Positions 12,939 to 24,461 of a stretch of 64,000 nucleotides of DNA are shown one piece after another. Below the pieces are notes generated by a model. The model did no database searches and was not told the origin of the DNA. It worked only from the letters and a program-made list of their open reading frames with translations. The translations under genes were made by a program, and so were the position numbers. Positions within the stretch are counted from its first letter, which is position 1, and each line of letters starts with the position of its first letter. Origin of the DNA: Mixophyes australis (Eukaryota; Chordata; Amphibia; Anura; Limnodynastidae); contig JAVHZZ010000003.1 in the NCBI GenBank assembly GCA_036250195.1, positions 338,339,375-338,403,374 of the forward strand, given 5' to 3'.

Positions 12939-13129
12939 TAGGGGGGAAATCAATTATACATGAAGTGCCACTCAATGTGCTTCTGTGCGCACTTACGATT
13001 AATACAGTAGAGAAATCTCTGCTCATTGCTCAGACCGCCATGAGGTGAGCAGAGATTTCTCACCGGACATCACCGCGGAGTGTCTTCCTACTTTACTCTG
13101 GTGGCACCTGGCTTAAAATTAAATCTCTT
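12939..13129. mobile_element. palindromic MITE, split by a SINE
   Basis: The left end CTTAGGGGGGAAAT...GAAGTGCCAC is matched in inverse by GTGGCACC...AAATCTCTTA at the right. The centre holds a hairpin with arms GAGAAATCTCTGCTCA / TGAGCAGAGATTTCTC. The family looks like a fold-back MITE. The SINE at 13130 inserted into the right inverted repeat, since the SINE target duplication ATCTCTT lies inside it. Confidence 0.5.
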
Positions 13130-13476
13130 AGGGGCAGCACAGTGGCTAAGTGGTTAGCACTTCTGCCTCACAGCACTGGGGTTATGAGTTCAATTCCCGA
13201 CCATGGCCTTATCTGTGTGGAGTTTGTATGTTCTCCCTGTGTTAGCGTGGGTTTCCTCTGGGTGCTCCGGTTTCCTCCCACACTCCAAAAACATACTAGT
13301 AGGTTAATTGGCTGCTTTCAAAATTGACCCTAGTCTCTCTCTCTGTCTGTCTATGTGTGTGTGTTAGGGAATTTAGACTGTAAGCTCCAATGGGGCAGGG
13401 ACTGATGTGAGTGAGTTCTCTGTACAGCGCTGCGGAATCAGTGGCGCTATATAAATAAATGGTGATGATGATGATG
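13130..13476 (+). mobile_element. tRNA-headed SINE, full-length copy
   Basis: The head GGCTAAGTGGTTAGCAC (A-box-like) and GGTTATGAGTTCAATTCCCG (B-box-like) is tRNA-derived. A conserved body follows (GGTGCTCCGGTTTCCTCCCA), then the 3' module TAAGCTCCAATGGGGCAGGG...GCGCTGCGGAATCAGTGGCG, and a GATGAT tail. It is flanked by the 7-bp duplication ATCTCTT (13123-13129 and 13477-13483). Transcription would be by RNA polymerase III, and mobilisation by a LINE partner. The frames at 13142-13327 and 13296-13487 are inside it and mean nothing. Confidence 0.88.
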
Positions 13477-13483
13477 ATCTCTT

Positions 13484-14280
13484 CCATGGTATGTGAATCA
13501 CGGCATCTTTTCTTTGCTCACACTTGGTACATGGCCTGAATGGGTTTAACATACATCTATTGAAATATATTGAGCGTGTATGTTATCAGAAAGTTGAAAA
13601 TAATATTGTGCTGAGGAGTGGGCGGGTTTTAAACGTTCTATTTGGATTGTTGTAGTGGTCAAAAACATATTCTGATTCTAGTAATTTGCAGTGTATGTCA
13701 CTATAATATATTCATAGTAGTAAGAAGTAGTAACAGAGTGATGAGAAAATAATGACATCTTTGACATTTATTTATATGTAAGTTGATTTTGTCTTTAATA
13801 ATGATAGGGCGTGGAGAATTAAAATATTATTATATGAGCCTACAACTTGAGAACAGAATTGTAGGTGCCCAAAGCTGCTCTTTCCTATCCCTTGTGATCC
13901 TTTTAAGTACTTCCAAGATTGGTCCGAGATTATAGTGTCTTATTTTTGTATTATTTTTACTTTGAAAACTTTACTTCAGCTCTGTCCTTTGCACAACAAC
14001 AGGCTGTATTATGTCAAAAGTGGACAGAAAAAAATATTTTTGAGTTGGATTTCTCCTATCTATACCATTGGAGTGTCATTAAAAACACTTTTTAAAGAAA
14101 TTAAAGCACAAAAGTTTCACCTGCCCAGATCGATCAGACATTATCTATTTCTTTCAGTGGGGAAAGTACTAGCACTAAAGTTAGAAGAGCAATTACTCTT
14201 AATGGAGAAGGGGAAATAATGGGGTAATGGATAAACATGACAAGCAGATACATGTGAAAACAAACACGTATAGATGCCAT
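13484..14280. other. unassigned, no gene seen
   Basis: No gene or clear repeat boundary. The 94-aa frame at 13935-14219 has no recognisable motif. Confidence 0.4.
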
Positions 14281-14406
14281 CAGTGGGCGTTGCGAAAATT
14301 TACGCGGTATTGAAAATGTAAGTGAATGGAATGTGATTGTATTACAATGAAGCCAATAGAAGTGTCTGTATGGCATACCACTGTATACACCCCACTTCCA
14401 CCGCTG
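14281..14406 (+). repeat. dispersed repeat, GGCATAC...CCCCAC family, copy 3
   Basis: It carries AATGTAAGTGAATGGAATGT, TTACAATGAAGCCAATAGAA, GTATGGCATACCACTGTATA and CCCACTTCCACC in the same order as the copies at 2516 and 10432. Confidence 0.5.
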
Positions 14407-15545
14407 GATACCATCAAATATTTGTGTCCTTTTGTCATATTTGTGCTATGTTTCTAATTCTGTTCTCAGTGCATCATCATGAGTGCAGGCATCATCTTTT
14501 CCTAGTTAGCATAAAGCCAAATGACATTCTGTTCTGCAGGGTCACAGTTCTTAAAAAAACACAAACTCAAAATGCTATGTCACTGCTACTGTGTTTATTG
14601 AATGTATCCTTCAAAACGTAAATTTAACTTTAGTTCATATCATCACAACAACTGTGACTCCATAAATTTCAGTGTTTCGCTGTATTAATGATGTTGTTCT
14701 GCCATTGATCTCTTCGCCCTGTATATTGTATGCTGTTTCAAAATAAAACTATATAAAGAGATATTAAAAAAAATATTTAGCTTTAGTCCATGAATGCATT
14801 TCAAGCCCTGCTGCTATTGTTCCCATGATGCTACCCCTGGAAGGGTACTGAGTACTGACAATGCTCTATTACAGTTAATGAGAGAGGGATAATTGGTAAG
14901 GCATGTAAGGAAATATTCAACAGTGTGCCTTGTTATAAGTTTTGGCATATTGATGCATGGGTACCTAGATAGGATTGGAAGAAGATAATGGTAATAATGG
15001 TAATAAAGGTCTACAATACCCTAGGAGGCAAAAAAAAAATCCAGAAATTACATTTTTAGTTCCAAATTCTTTTGACATATTGTTGCAAATCTTCTTCATA
15101 TCTCTAGGCATTGAAAACCATGGCAATTTAGGCAGCGGTAAAATAAGGACTGTATTGTGATACATACGAAATGTACACCCTAACCCACTAAACGCCTCAC
15201 CCTCAGAAGAGATAGGGTTCCAGACACTAAAACTGACAGAGGTAACTTTGGTTTAGGGTCATATATGTCCAAGCACAGGATTTGTGTCTGGGTGGTTGTT
15301 TTCTTGCACTGTGATGTGTGGATCCAAATATTCAACTCATGACACATAATAGCTGTAGGCCTGGTCAGCGGATAGAAATGAGTGGTTCGGATTCTGAGAA
15401 ATCCAACAGATCCGGGTTTTAGAGTTCCGAGTGAAAACGATTCATGCAGAGCCGCTGGACCCAACGGCATCGCTCTTTTAATGTCGGCATTGTGACTGTC
15501 GACATTTTGAAGCTGTCATCAGAATGGAAGTGCCAGTATTTAGCC
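14407..15545. other. unassigned, no gene seen
   Basis: No gene recognised. GGTTCGGATTCTGAG...CCGGGTTTTAGAG near 15385-15425 looks like part of an old DNA element, but no boundary was found. Confidence 0.4.
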
Positions 15546-15668
15546 TGCTGACATTTCCATGTAGGCAAAATAACTGGCGACATTTTCATGTAGGCAGGAT
15601 AACTGCCGACATTTCCATTGTCGGAAAGAGGATAACTGCCGACATTTCCATTGTCGGAAATATGACTG
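15546..15668 (+). repeat. short minisatellite, GCCGACATTTCC units
   Basis: Four units start with GACATTT(C/T)C at about 15549, 15579, 15608 and 15641. The last two have GACATTTCCATTGTCGGAAA, and the units are joined by AGGATAACTGCC. GCCGACA and TGTCGG within a unit can pair as a small hairpin. Confidence 0.7.
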
Positions 15669-17183
15669 CATCCCAGGCACAGAGCGCTAAAGTGCAGCCT
15701 TCACTAACTGCTTTCTGGGTGCCAATCCTCCTAGAATATATTGTGGTTCTCAGCTATGAACATATGTTTATTAACAGGACACAATGGTCCAGAAGCTGCA
15801 ACTGCTTCATTGAACTGTAATTGACATTTATCTGGGTGCATTTCAGAGGAAATAGGCAGCACAGTTTTGTAAGTTCATCAGACCATTACAATATTTATTA
15901 TGCTCCAATTAGCAAACACCTGCATTCTACCTTTCAAGTTGTAGAAGCCTCATTGACGTAGCGGTAGTACCTCTTCCAGTCATCATTCATAAAGCTGTAC
16001 TCTAGTCACTTCACTCATGGCCTGAGTTTGGCAGGTTCAGTGTCTAAGGCAGAAGACAAGGCATATGGTGCAGTGGGCAAGTCTGCCTTAAGGGGAAACA
16101 TTACTGTTGTGGGAGAATGTTAGCCTTTACTAATCACCCCAGAAGTAAGAGAACAAAAGGAAAATTACAGTCCCTTGCTTTATAATCCATCTAGGACCCT
16201 GTGTTAGAGTTGGTCGTAAGCCCATATGTTGGGAGTTAAAATACACATGTCCATATTGCACATGTATACCACAATGTGTCTGCATATAGATTTCATTGTA
16301 TCTTAGACTTACAGCACCTTACACCTGGGGAGGCAGAATAGTATCAGCAAGAACAAAGTGGGTACAGTAAGGGTGAGTACACGTATGTATAGCACATCCT
16401 CTAGAGATTCAATCTAATGAGACTTGGACACTTTTCAGACATGCTTATTTGAAGACCTATCTTTTGTGGGTCCCAGAGGCCTGGTGCTAAGATACATGCT
16501 GGGGATGATGCCTCCAGCACTTCTGATTGGCTGTTGCATATTGATCCCTTTAGTGGATAGTACTTCATACATCACCTCTTCTTGTTTCTCTGTTACCATT
16601 TGGACTACTGCATAGAAGAAGAATCCCTATTATTTATAAAGAGGTAAACAACATTATTTTTTTATATGGAAAAGCAGGTTTCGCTTTTATTAATAAAACT
16701 GTGAAGCTGCTCTTCTCTCCTGTGTACATGACACCTCACTGCATTATATTGTGTGCAAATAGAGTAATATGAGACCTGCCCCACACACTATTATAGTTTA
16801 TTTCACCTTCCCATACAAATGATTTCCGACTCACTCCCACCACCGCATGGTTCATACCACTTATGCAAATCATTGTCCACCCTCCCTCTCCCCCCATACA
16901 ATTCATTTCTACTGCTTTCTGTGCCCCATGAAATTCATTTCCCTCCCTATTCTCCATATCAGGCAGCTCATTTTACCACCCTCTCTCCTCTCCTGTAAGT
17001 CCTTTCTGTGGGTAGGTGCATTATGGAGTGACCGAGCACTAATGTAATTCTCTGTCTAACGTGGGAAACAGGCAGAGAGTCACGTGAGGCTGTCACTGCT
17101 ATACGGCTAGTGGCAGGCAGCATGGCACCTATACCACTCACACGGCTCCCAGCCTGCTCTCCAATTTTATACAGAGTGCTACA
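15669..17183. other. unassigned, no gene seen
   Basis: No gene or complete element recognised. Frames at 16424-16615, 16736-16957 and 16847-17047 are short and without motifs. Confidence 0.4.
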
Positions 17184-17189
17184 ATTATG

Positions 17190-17551
17190 GGCAGCACGGT
17201 GGCTAAGTGGTTAGCACTTCTGCCTCACAGCGCTGGGGTCATGAGTTCAATTCCCGACCATGGCCTTATCTGTGTGGAGTTTGTATGATCTCCCCATGTT
17301 TGCGTGGGTTTCCTCCGGGTGCTCCGGTTTCCTCCGGGTGCTCCGATTTCCTCCCACACTCCAAAAACATACTAATAGGTTAATTGGATGGTATCAAAAA
17401 TTGACCATAGTCTGTCTGTGTGTGTGTATATATATATGTTAGGGAATTTAGACTGTAAGCTCCAATAGGGCAAGGACTGATGTGAATGAGTTCTCTGTAC
17501 AGCGCTACGGAATCAGTGGCACTATATAAATAAATGGTGATGATGATGATG
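17190..17551 (+). mobile_element. tRNA-headed SINE, full-length copy
   Basis: Same family as 13130. Head GGCAGCACGGTGGCTAAGTG, B-box-like GTTCAATTCCCGACC, 3' module and GATGAT tail are all present. The flanking duplication is ATTATG (17184-17189 and 17552-17557). One oddity is an internal near-duplication of GGTTTCCTCCGGGTGCTCCG around 17306-17350, so this copy is longer in the body. Confidence 0.88.
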
Positions 17552-17736
17552 ATTATGTTTTTCATTTAATAATCTACCTGTGCCCAAAACCTCTGCTCCA
17601 TTTACATCCATCTACTCCGATGTCAGAATTGGGACTGAAAGAAACAAGTGTCGGCCATTCCAAACATTCCTGCACAAACTAAGCCTGGAAATGAGTATAA
17701 TCAGGGATTAATGGACATGTCTGAGGTAAAGGTTTA

Positions 17737-18167
17737 GGCGGGTACACACTGCAGAAAATTTCTCCTGATGTGATATTGTTAACGATTTTGCAATGACTGA
17801 AAGTCCTGATCAGGATGCAGATTCATGTGTACACACTGTACACCGTTTACAAGATTTGCCTTCATATCTGTGCTCTTCATCTGTCATAACCATCGTCTGA
17901 AAAGATGGTGACTCTGTAACCTCTATGGAGATCTGCCTACACTGCTGGCCATGAGTGCATACACACTGCAGGATTTGCCCGACATCGTTCCATCATTTAC
18001 AGAGACTTTCAGTCCGTTTATAAAATCAAATCAAACGATACGATGTGCTTTCATACGATAAAACATGATGGTGGAATCGTACACACTAATGTGATATTGG
18101 ATAAACAGACATTTATCGTCTGATTCGCATTATAACCTGGAGAAAACCCTGTAGTGTGTACCCAGCC
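17737..18167. mobile_element. MITE with TTA target duplication (Harbinger-like)
   Basis: The left end GGCGGGTACACACTGCAG and the inverse of the right end (GGCTGGGTACACACTACAG) form terminal inverted repeats that continue through TTTTCTCC. The element is flanked by TTA at 17734-17736 and 18168-18170. A 3-bp TTA target is typical of PIF/Harbinger elements. It has no coding capacity and depends on a transposase elsewhere. Internal hits such as ACACACTGCAGGATTTG suggest internal repeats of the ends. Confidence 0.65.
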
Positions 18168-18170
18168 TTA

Positions 18171-19768
18171 CAGTGCCCGGGGGCAGTGCTGCCCAGTTAC
18201 CATGTTCATGGACATAAAAACTCTACAACATTTTAGTTTACCTTTACATTGTATTTTTTCATTAGCTCTTTTTTAAATGCCTTCTTATGTGATCGTAAAA
18301 GAAAGGGACTCTCCTTGTGGAAACCTGGCAAGTCTGCTCTGTTTATAAATCCGTTTTTGGATGCTTGATGATGCCCCCACCGTCACCACACCATATCTTA
18401 CCACTTCTTCCATAACATGTTCTTCTCAATACTCTGCTATAAAACCTTCATCTGGGCGGTAATATAGAGTATGCACAATTTAATGTGACATATTTGACAT
18501 TCTCATAACACTTAGGTCCCAGAAATTGTCACACTATCTGTGTCTCTCTGTTACTTTGACCATTCAATAAACAGAATTAAAATACAAATCCTTTAATGAC
18601 TTGTTTCCTTTTCAATGTTTCATACTGAGCATGTAAAAGGTAAATGTCAGTCTACACGTGTCGTGTCAGTTGAGAGTGAATTGTGAATTTAAAAAATATA
18701 TGGATAAGTATATACCCAGGTATATTTATTGCATATTAGTAGTAGTAGTATATTGCATAGCCTACTGTATTATATTGCTGATATCATTATTACCGCACAC
18801 AATTTTAAGTTTGACAATCCAAATATTACATTGAAAAAAATGCATTATTGTACGGCAAATAGTTTACTACACAGCAACTCTGTGCAGCTTATAATATATT
18901 ATACAGTTTTCCATTACTTGAAGAAGTCAAGGGAGGATCACAGGCAAATGTTTTAGCTACAGGGCAAAAATTGTTGACAGAAAGTTGTAATCACCACTGT
19001 CTGAAAAAAAAGAAAAAAAAAAAAAAGAAAAAAACCTTCTCATCTTTTTTTTCATGTTCAAACAAGATTTTACATTTCTTCTTACAGAACAACAGCAGGA
19101 GATGGGAAGTGTCATTTTGTAGTATAATTGTGTAATTAAGGATCTAAATGGACCTTCAGAAACACAACACAAGCTACAGCAGTAGACCAGGCTGAAGAGG
19201 AGGGGATGTTATGTCAGTTCCGTTTGCGAGAGATGACTGAACTGTGTGTGGCAGCTGTTTGCAGCAAACATACTAACGTGTGTCTTTTTTTCTTTCTTTT
19301 TTTTAATTGGGGTGGGGGGGTGGGGGGGGGGTGAATGACTCCAAATAACAGTTCACTAAACAACTACTCTGACACAGCCTGTAATTTTGTCCCAAAAGGA
19401 AATTCTTCATTCATCAAAAGTACAGTTGTTTAAATTAGTTGCCAAAGTAATGCTCTGTTGGCAGTTTTGACCGAATGTAACTCTTCCCTTGGGGCATGTG
19501 TTTGAAGGTTATTTTATAATTATTATCTTTTTAATAAATATAACTTCTCGTCTTCATTATAATGTTACTAATGTAATGATCATGCAGTTTTGCAAAGCTG
19601 CAGAGAAAACAATAAATCCCCTATACAATATTAATAATCATGTAAATATTGCCAACATATTCTATAGCAGTGTACAATCAGGAAGATAAACTGAATATAC
19701 AATGTGAAATTGAGCATAGGAACATACAATACTGTAAAACATAAGTTGAGAAGGTAATGATTGAAATA
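18171..19768. other. unassigned, no gene seen
   Basis: Contains A-rich (19006-19034) and G-rich (19309-19331) simple tracts and short chance frames. No gene or complete element. Confidence 0.45.
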
Positions 19769-19776
19769 ACTTATAG

Positions 19777-19900
19777 CAGGCCTGGATAACCCGTGGCTCT
19801 GCGGGTGTTGTGAAACTACAAGTCCCAGCATGCTCTGACAGAAGTATCCTGAGACATATAGTTTCACAATACTTGGAGAGCCACAAGTTGGCCAGGCATG
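19777..19900. mobile_element. short hAT-like MITE
   Basis: Left end CAGGCCTGGATAACCCGTGG pairs with the right end CCACAAGTTGGCCAGGCATG. Inside, GTGAAACTACAAGTCCCAGC is typical of a common vertebrate MITE. Flanks ACTTATAG (19769-19776) and ATTTATAG (19901-19908) form an 8-bp duplication with one mismatch. It is shortened in the middle. Confidence 0.7.
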
Positions 19901-20134
19901 ATTTATAGTTTCAAAGCTGCATAGAACTTGTTCAGCAATATCATGTGGTTGTTTGTAGACTTAGTAACATGGACGGTGACAGGAAAATCACATTTAGGAT
20001 TAAAAAGTCAGTTAAAGAGAAATCTAAGAATGAACAAACTCTTAATATCCTCCTCCCTTCCCCTGCTCCCTCTTGCCATAGACAGCAGGGAAGTGATGAC
20101 TTCTCTAATATCATGGCCAGATATCTCCTCTTTT

Positions 20135-20565
20135 CAGGGCCAGTGCTAGGGTTCCTAGGCAAAATTTTGCCGCCGCCGCGCCCCCCGTGCCCGCACCCCC
20201 GCCCCCCAAACACACTAAATAAAAAAAAAATTAGATTTTTACTTACCTTTTCTTCCTCTAGCTGCTCCTCGCAATGCATGCTGAGAGGGAAGGGGGACAT
20301 CGGGAACAACTGTCTGTCACTGTCAGTGACAGACAGTGTGATACTTCAGAGGCGCCGCCGGACAGACTATCACATGATCACTCAGTGATCATGTGTGAGA
20401 TGCGCCGCAGACATTGAAAAACAGCGGCGGCACCCCGCCGCCGCTGCACTACATTCCCGAGCCGCTGAACCGCTGACTAGATTAGAAAATCTAGTCAGCG
20501 GCGCCCTGCAGGTCCCAGCGCCCTAGGCAACTGCCTAAGGTTGCCTAATGGGAGCGCCGGGCCTG
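20135..20565. mobile_element. hAT-like MITE, GC-rich, 431 bp
   Basis: Ends CAGGGCCAGTGCTAGGG and, in inverse, CAGGCCCGGCGCTCCCA. Flanks CCTCTTTT (20127-20134) and CCTCTATT (20566-20573) are an 8-bp target duplication with one mismatch, as for hAT elements. The interior holds several hairpins, for example CTGTCACTGTCAGTGACAG and GCGGCGGCACCCCGCCGCCGC. The 147-aa frame at 19945-20388 runs across its boundary and is not a gene. Confidence 0.8.
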
Positions 20566-20608
20566 CCTCTATTACTACTACTGTCTAGGCCAGTGGAAGT
20601 CACGTTAA

Positions 20609-21189
20609 TGGCTCTCATTATGCCGACAACGAGTATATCTACAAAATAAGTCCGATGTCCACAATGCCTATAGAAAGAAAAAGCAGACTTACCCTAAAGA
20701 TGACAGTCTACATGCCCGACATGCTTCTGTTATATACCGTTTGATGGAAATCACTGCACTTTCTATTTACGCCACTTATCAGAACTACGGCGATATTTTG
20801 GGATTTAAAGTGACAATGCCAGGACGACTTTATTACCTAATTTATAGGTTTAGGTTAGGGTTAGTGTTAGGGGTAGGGTTAGGGTTAGTGTTAGAGGTAG
20901 GGTTAGGGTTAGTGTTAGAGGTAGGGTTAGGGTTAGGATTAGGATTAGGGTTAAAGTTACAAACACCATGAACACTTTTATATTACATGGGGCTGATATT
21001 GCCGCTTTAAATCCCGAAATATCACTGTAGGGGTGATAAGTAACGTGGTTTCCATCAATCAGAATATAGCAGAAGCATGTCGGCAATGTAGACTGTCATT
21101 GTTTGCTAAGCCTGCTCTTTCTTTCTATATGCATTGTGGAAATCAGACTTATTTTGTAGATATACTCGTTGTCTGCATAGTGAGAGCCG
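20609..21189. mobile_element. fold-back element with TTAA target, 581 bp
   Basis: Two long inverted arms (20609-about 20845 and about 20957-21189) match over most of their length. They start TGGCTCTCATTATGCCGACA on the left and CGGCTCTCACTATGCAGACA on the right when inverted. TTAA flanks both ends (20605-20608 and 21190-21193), the target of piggyBac and Kolobok elements and of related MITEs. Between the arms lies a telomere-like array. There is no transposase, so it is non-autonomous. Its terminal GGCT is shared with the palindrome at 22498. Confidence 0.75.
20846..20955 (+). repeat. telomere-like TTAGGG minisatellite inside the fold-back element
   Basis: It is built of a higher-order unit of about 24 bases, GGTAGGGTTAGGGTTAGTGT plus TAGA, repeated about three times, with degenerate TTAGGG and GGATTA units at the ends. 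Frames on both strands (20741-20971 and 20850-21086) translate the array and are not genes. Confidence 0.88.
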
Positions 21190-21222
21190 TTAAAGTTGTT
21201 AGAGGGTGCAGTGACTTGTCAA

Positions 21223-21397
21223 GGGGGTATATTTACTAAACTGTGGGTTTGAAAAAGTGGAGATGTTGCCTGTAGCAACCAATCAGATTCTAGCTATAAT
21301 TTTGTAGCATGTACTAGATAAATGATAGCTAGAATCTGATAGGTCGCTATAGGAAACATCTCCACTTTTTCAAACCCTCAGTTTAGTAACTATACTG
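21223..21397. mobile_element. palindromic MITE, TTTACTAAACTG family, copy 1
   Basis: Left arm GTATATTTACTAAACTGTGG...AGTGGAGATGTTGCC and right arm ACATCTCCACTTTTTCAAAC...AGTTTAGTAACTATAC are inverted copies. The centre is AATCAGATTCTAGCT / AGCTAGAATCTGAT. The full element can fold into one long hairpin. Three more copies lie at 27871, 50220 and 55400. Confidence 0.75.
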
Positions 21398-22493
21398 CCA
21401 TGTGTCACATTTATTGCTTGTGTGTTGGCATTTTAGAATGCCGAGAAGAGCAGTTGGCAAGTCCTGTATTGTCCCACAACAGCCAATGGAATATGCAGTT
21501 TATGAGTCACATGTCTGCGAGTTCCAAGTCACATGTGGGATATGATGTAGAAATAATAGCGCCCACATTTATGGCTACAGCATTTAGGCATCTCATGTCT
21601 ATAAGAGGAGACTGATCAATGGTAACACTGATGACCTCTAAGTGCAACATCCAGCTTATAAACTAACCTGACATTACAAAGTGATGTTGAAAGATACAAT
21701 GCTAATATACTATATTGTGAAATTATCAACAATAATTAATATGATTAATTTGAATGCTTGTCAAAGCCTTTGCATCTTTTAGTAAATTCAGACGTCTTTT
21801 CTAATTGGGAAGATGGTATATACCTACTACATTAAAGGCTTGGACGCATCCCTATATCGGTCTTTTAGGAGGTATATCCTATGGGGGTGTTGGAGGCCTA
21901 ATATAAAAATATGCGATGATTATGATCATGACAGAAGCATTCCACTTCTGATTGGTTGTTTGCGTATTGTACTTCATTCCTTAGCTATGCGACTATATTA
22001 AATCAAGTTGCAGCGTCTAATCCTAAATAATGTGGATTGAGGGAGCTTGAGTTCTCCAGGGAGCATGCTACATTTATGAGAACATGAACTTATTGTACTC
22101 AGTTTATTATTGCTCGCCCTTTTCGTTTCTCCAGATGTAAGGGGACGCGTCTACGCACAAATAGAGAAACAGATGTATTTTTGTAAGCATGCAGTACGGT
22201 GAAGCCTATATCTACTGTAGGCCACTAATATTATCATCTGCTCAACTCTAAATTAGCCTCTCAGTGTTTATTGAGCTACATTTTGCCTGATGGTGCCATT
22301 TCCCCACCCAACTGGCAGGCAGGTAAGTGCCCTTCTGGGAGAATTGGCTGCTCTCCTGGGAGTCCGAATGTCTATACTAATCCGGGCATCTCCCAGACAG
22401 AGGGAGAGTAAGCAACCATGTGTTAGCATTAGAAGACTCCACTGTCTGTGTCCTTCAGTAGGAGGCAGGAAGTCTGTTTGGGTGGGGTACGGG
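21398..22493. other. unassigned, no gene seen
   Basis: Short frames only. No gene recognised. Confidence 0.4.
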
Positions 22494-22497
22494 TTAA

Positions 22498-22986
22498 CGG
22501 CTATGGGAAAACCAACATACTTTTAAAGGAAGCGACAATAACGATTGGTATAAGCCCGATAATAATAAAAAGACTACTTACTATATAACAGATAATAACT
22601 TTTAACGAAGGTTTAAATGACCGCCCATTGCAATATCCGAATGTGCTAAACAGCACATTAGGAAATTACTACATTTACAATAGACAGAGTGAAAATGACG
22701 GTTTGAAAGCGGCAATAGCCAGACCCCTCGCCATGTATAATGGCATACTGATGTGGGGTCCGAGTATTGCCGCTTTAAAACCGCCATTTTCACTCTGTCT
22801 ATGGTAAATGACGTAATTTTCTAGTGCAGCTGTTTAGTACATTCGGATATTACAATAGGCGGTCATTTAAACCTTCGGAAAAAGTTATTATCTGTTAAAT
22901 AGTAAGTAGTCTTTTTATTTTCATCTGGCTTATTGCAATTGTTATTGTCACATTATTTTGAAAGTATGTCGGCTTTTCTATAGCCA
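22498..22986. mobile_element. near-perfect long palindrome, TTAA-type MITE
   Basis: Arms of about 235 bases run from CGGCTATGGGAAAACCAACA on the left and are mirrored by the inverse TGGCTATAGAAAAGCCGACA from the right end. They meet near 22735-22745. Left flank is TTAA (22494-22497) and right flank TTAT (22987-22990), which fits a decayed TTAA duplication. The ends share GGCT and CCGACA-like text with the fold-back at 20609, so the two may be relatives. Confidence 0.7.
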
Positions 22987-22990
22987 TTAT

Positions 22991-24063
22991 ATTGACTGCC
23001 ACCGGCTGTAAAGTTGGCTTAGTGGTGTATCTGTAACTATTAACGTTATGTGTATATAATATCTCAAAACCAATAATATTTCATATTACTAAGTATTAAA
23101 AGTGTGTTCTACAGAAATAAATATTACACTATGTTTAAATATACATTATAGTAAGATTTATTGGTAGGTCGTACTGCTGACAGGATATGTTCTATTTGTT
23201 AGCTAGAGTAAACTAAAGAAAGGTTTCACACTACAACATCTGGGGATAGCTACACAAAATCACACCATTTAATAGATATATTCCTCTAGAATTATCAACA
23301 CGACTTCAAACTATGGACAATACTGAGAATTTTCATTAGTGACGAAAATACAGAGAAAGATTATATCTGGTACACTTCTTTTATAACTTATCTGCAGGCC
23401 CTTTAATTAAGTCTGTCAATTGCACTGTGTACTGTACCTACAAAACAGGATGAAGAAAATGGACCATCTAATTCTCATGGAGTGCAATTACAAGTGTAGT
23501 GCAAAGAGAATGCCTGCCAAATCTTTTTTTGGGGGAATGCTGAAAATAGTTACATTTTAGCTCTATTTAAGGAAGTTTTTCTTTTTAGTCATCTAAGTCA
23601 AACCACAAAAAAAACAACAAAGTTTCTTTTTGTGAGGAACTCACATGGTGCTACCTTCCGACTCATAAACAGCTACAAAAAAGCCATAGACATGTCAACT
23701 TTTTTAAAAATACCATTGTCAAACACATATTGCTGTAATTAAACATGCTTTGTTTTATTAAGTAGATTATTGAGGATAGAAAGAGTACATCCCTGTGGCC
23801 TTTCTCTAAGGACCTTTTAGCATAACTTAGTGGCTCTAAACCTTAACATGTGGCTTTAAATATACAAATCCTTCTAAATCTAGCACATATGATTCATGAA
23901 ACGTTACTTTTTATTACAATTCTTTTGTAGGACAGTTGAGGAAGATAGTTTACAAACAGCAGTCCAACGAGACTATTCTCCTTTCTGTAGTACTGTCATT
24001 CAGATATACAGTAAAGGCAAATTTAGATCATAATTGCAATGTTCTCAGGTTACTAAAATATTA
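22991..24063. other. unassigned, no gene seen
   Basis: A/T-rich DNA, no notable frame and no repeat boundary seen. Confidence 0.45.
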
Positions 24064-24071
24064 AATTTGCA

Positions 24072-24368
24072 CATACTTGCCGACTTTTAGTGTTTTCATT
24101 TCGGGATATCCTGGAGGGAGCGTGGTGGGAGAGCAGAAGGCGGTGTGATAGCATCATTTGGCCCTGTCCCCATTGAAGAAATTCACATTTTGTTGCAGGG
24201 CGTGGCCAAAATAATGCGATTCCCAGCTAATCGCATCGTGGAAGCTTACATCCTGCGCACTTCTTAGTGAAGTGGTCAGGATGCCTGAGAATTGCTCTCC
24301 CAGGGGTCCGGGAGACCTACCTGGTATTTGGGAGTCTCCTAGACATTCCAGCAGAGTGGACATGTATG
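24072..24368 (-). mobile_element. hAT-like MITE, CATACTTGCC family, copy 1
   Basis: Ends CATACTTGCCGACT and, in inverse, CATACATGTCCACTCTGCTG. The 8-bp duplication AATTTGCA is exact (24064-24071 and 24369-24376). The inverse strand matches 61925-62187 in GGAATGTC-AGGAGACTCCC, GGGAGAG and GGCAAT-like blocks, so the two are the same family in opposite orientation. Confidence 0.8.
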
Positions 24369-24461
24369 AATTTGCATCTATAAACTACTTGTCTTGCCCA
24401 TGTAAATAGAGGTCTCATCAGAGGACTGTTCACCTGAAAGTGAAAATAATTAAACACTTAT

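Noticed and set aside
13130..13220. True tRNA gene
   Set aside because: The tRNA-like head is part of a dispersed SINE with target duplications and four sister copies.
19945..20388. 147-aa plus-strand frame and 122-aa minus-strand frame
   Set aside because: Both run across the boundary of a hAT-like MITE with an 8-bp duplication. No domain is present and the two overlap.
20741..21086. Glycine/leucine and leucine/threonine repeat peptides on both strands
   Set aside because: Translations of the telomere-like array.
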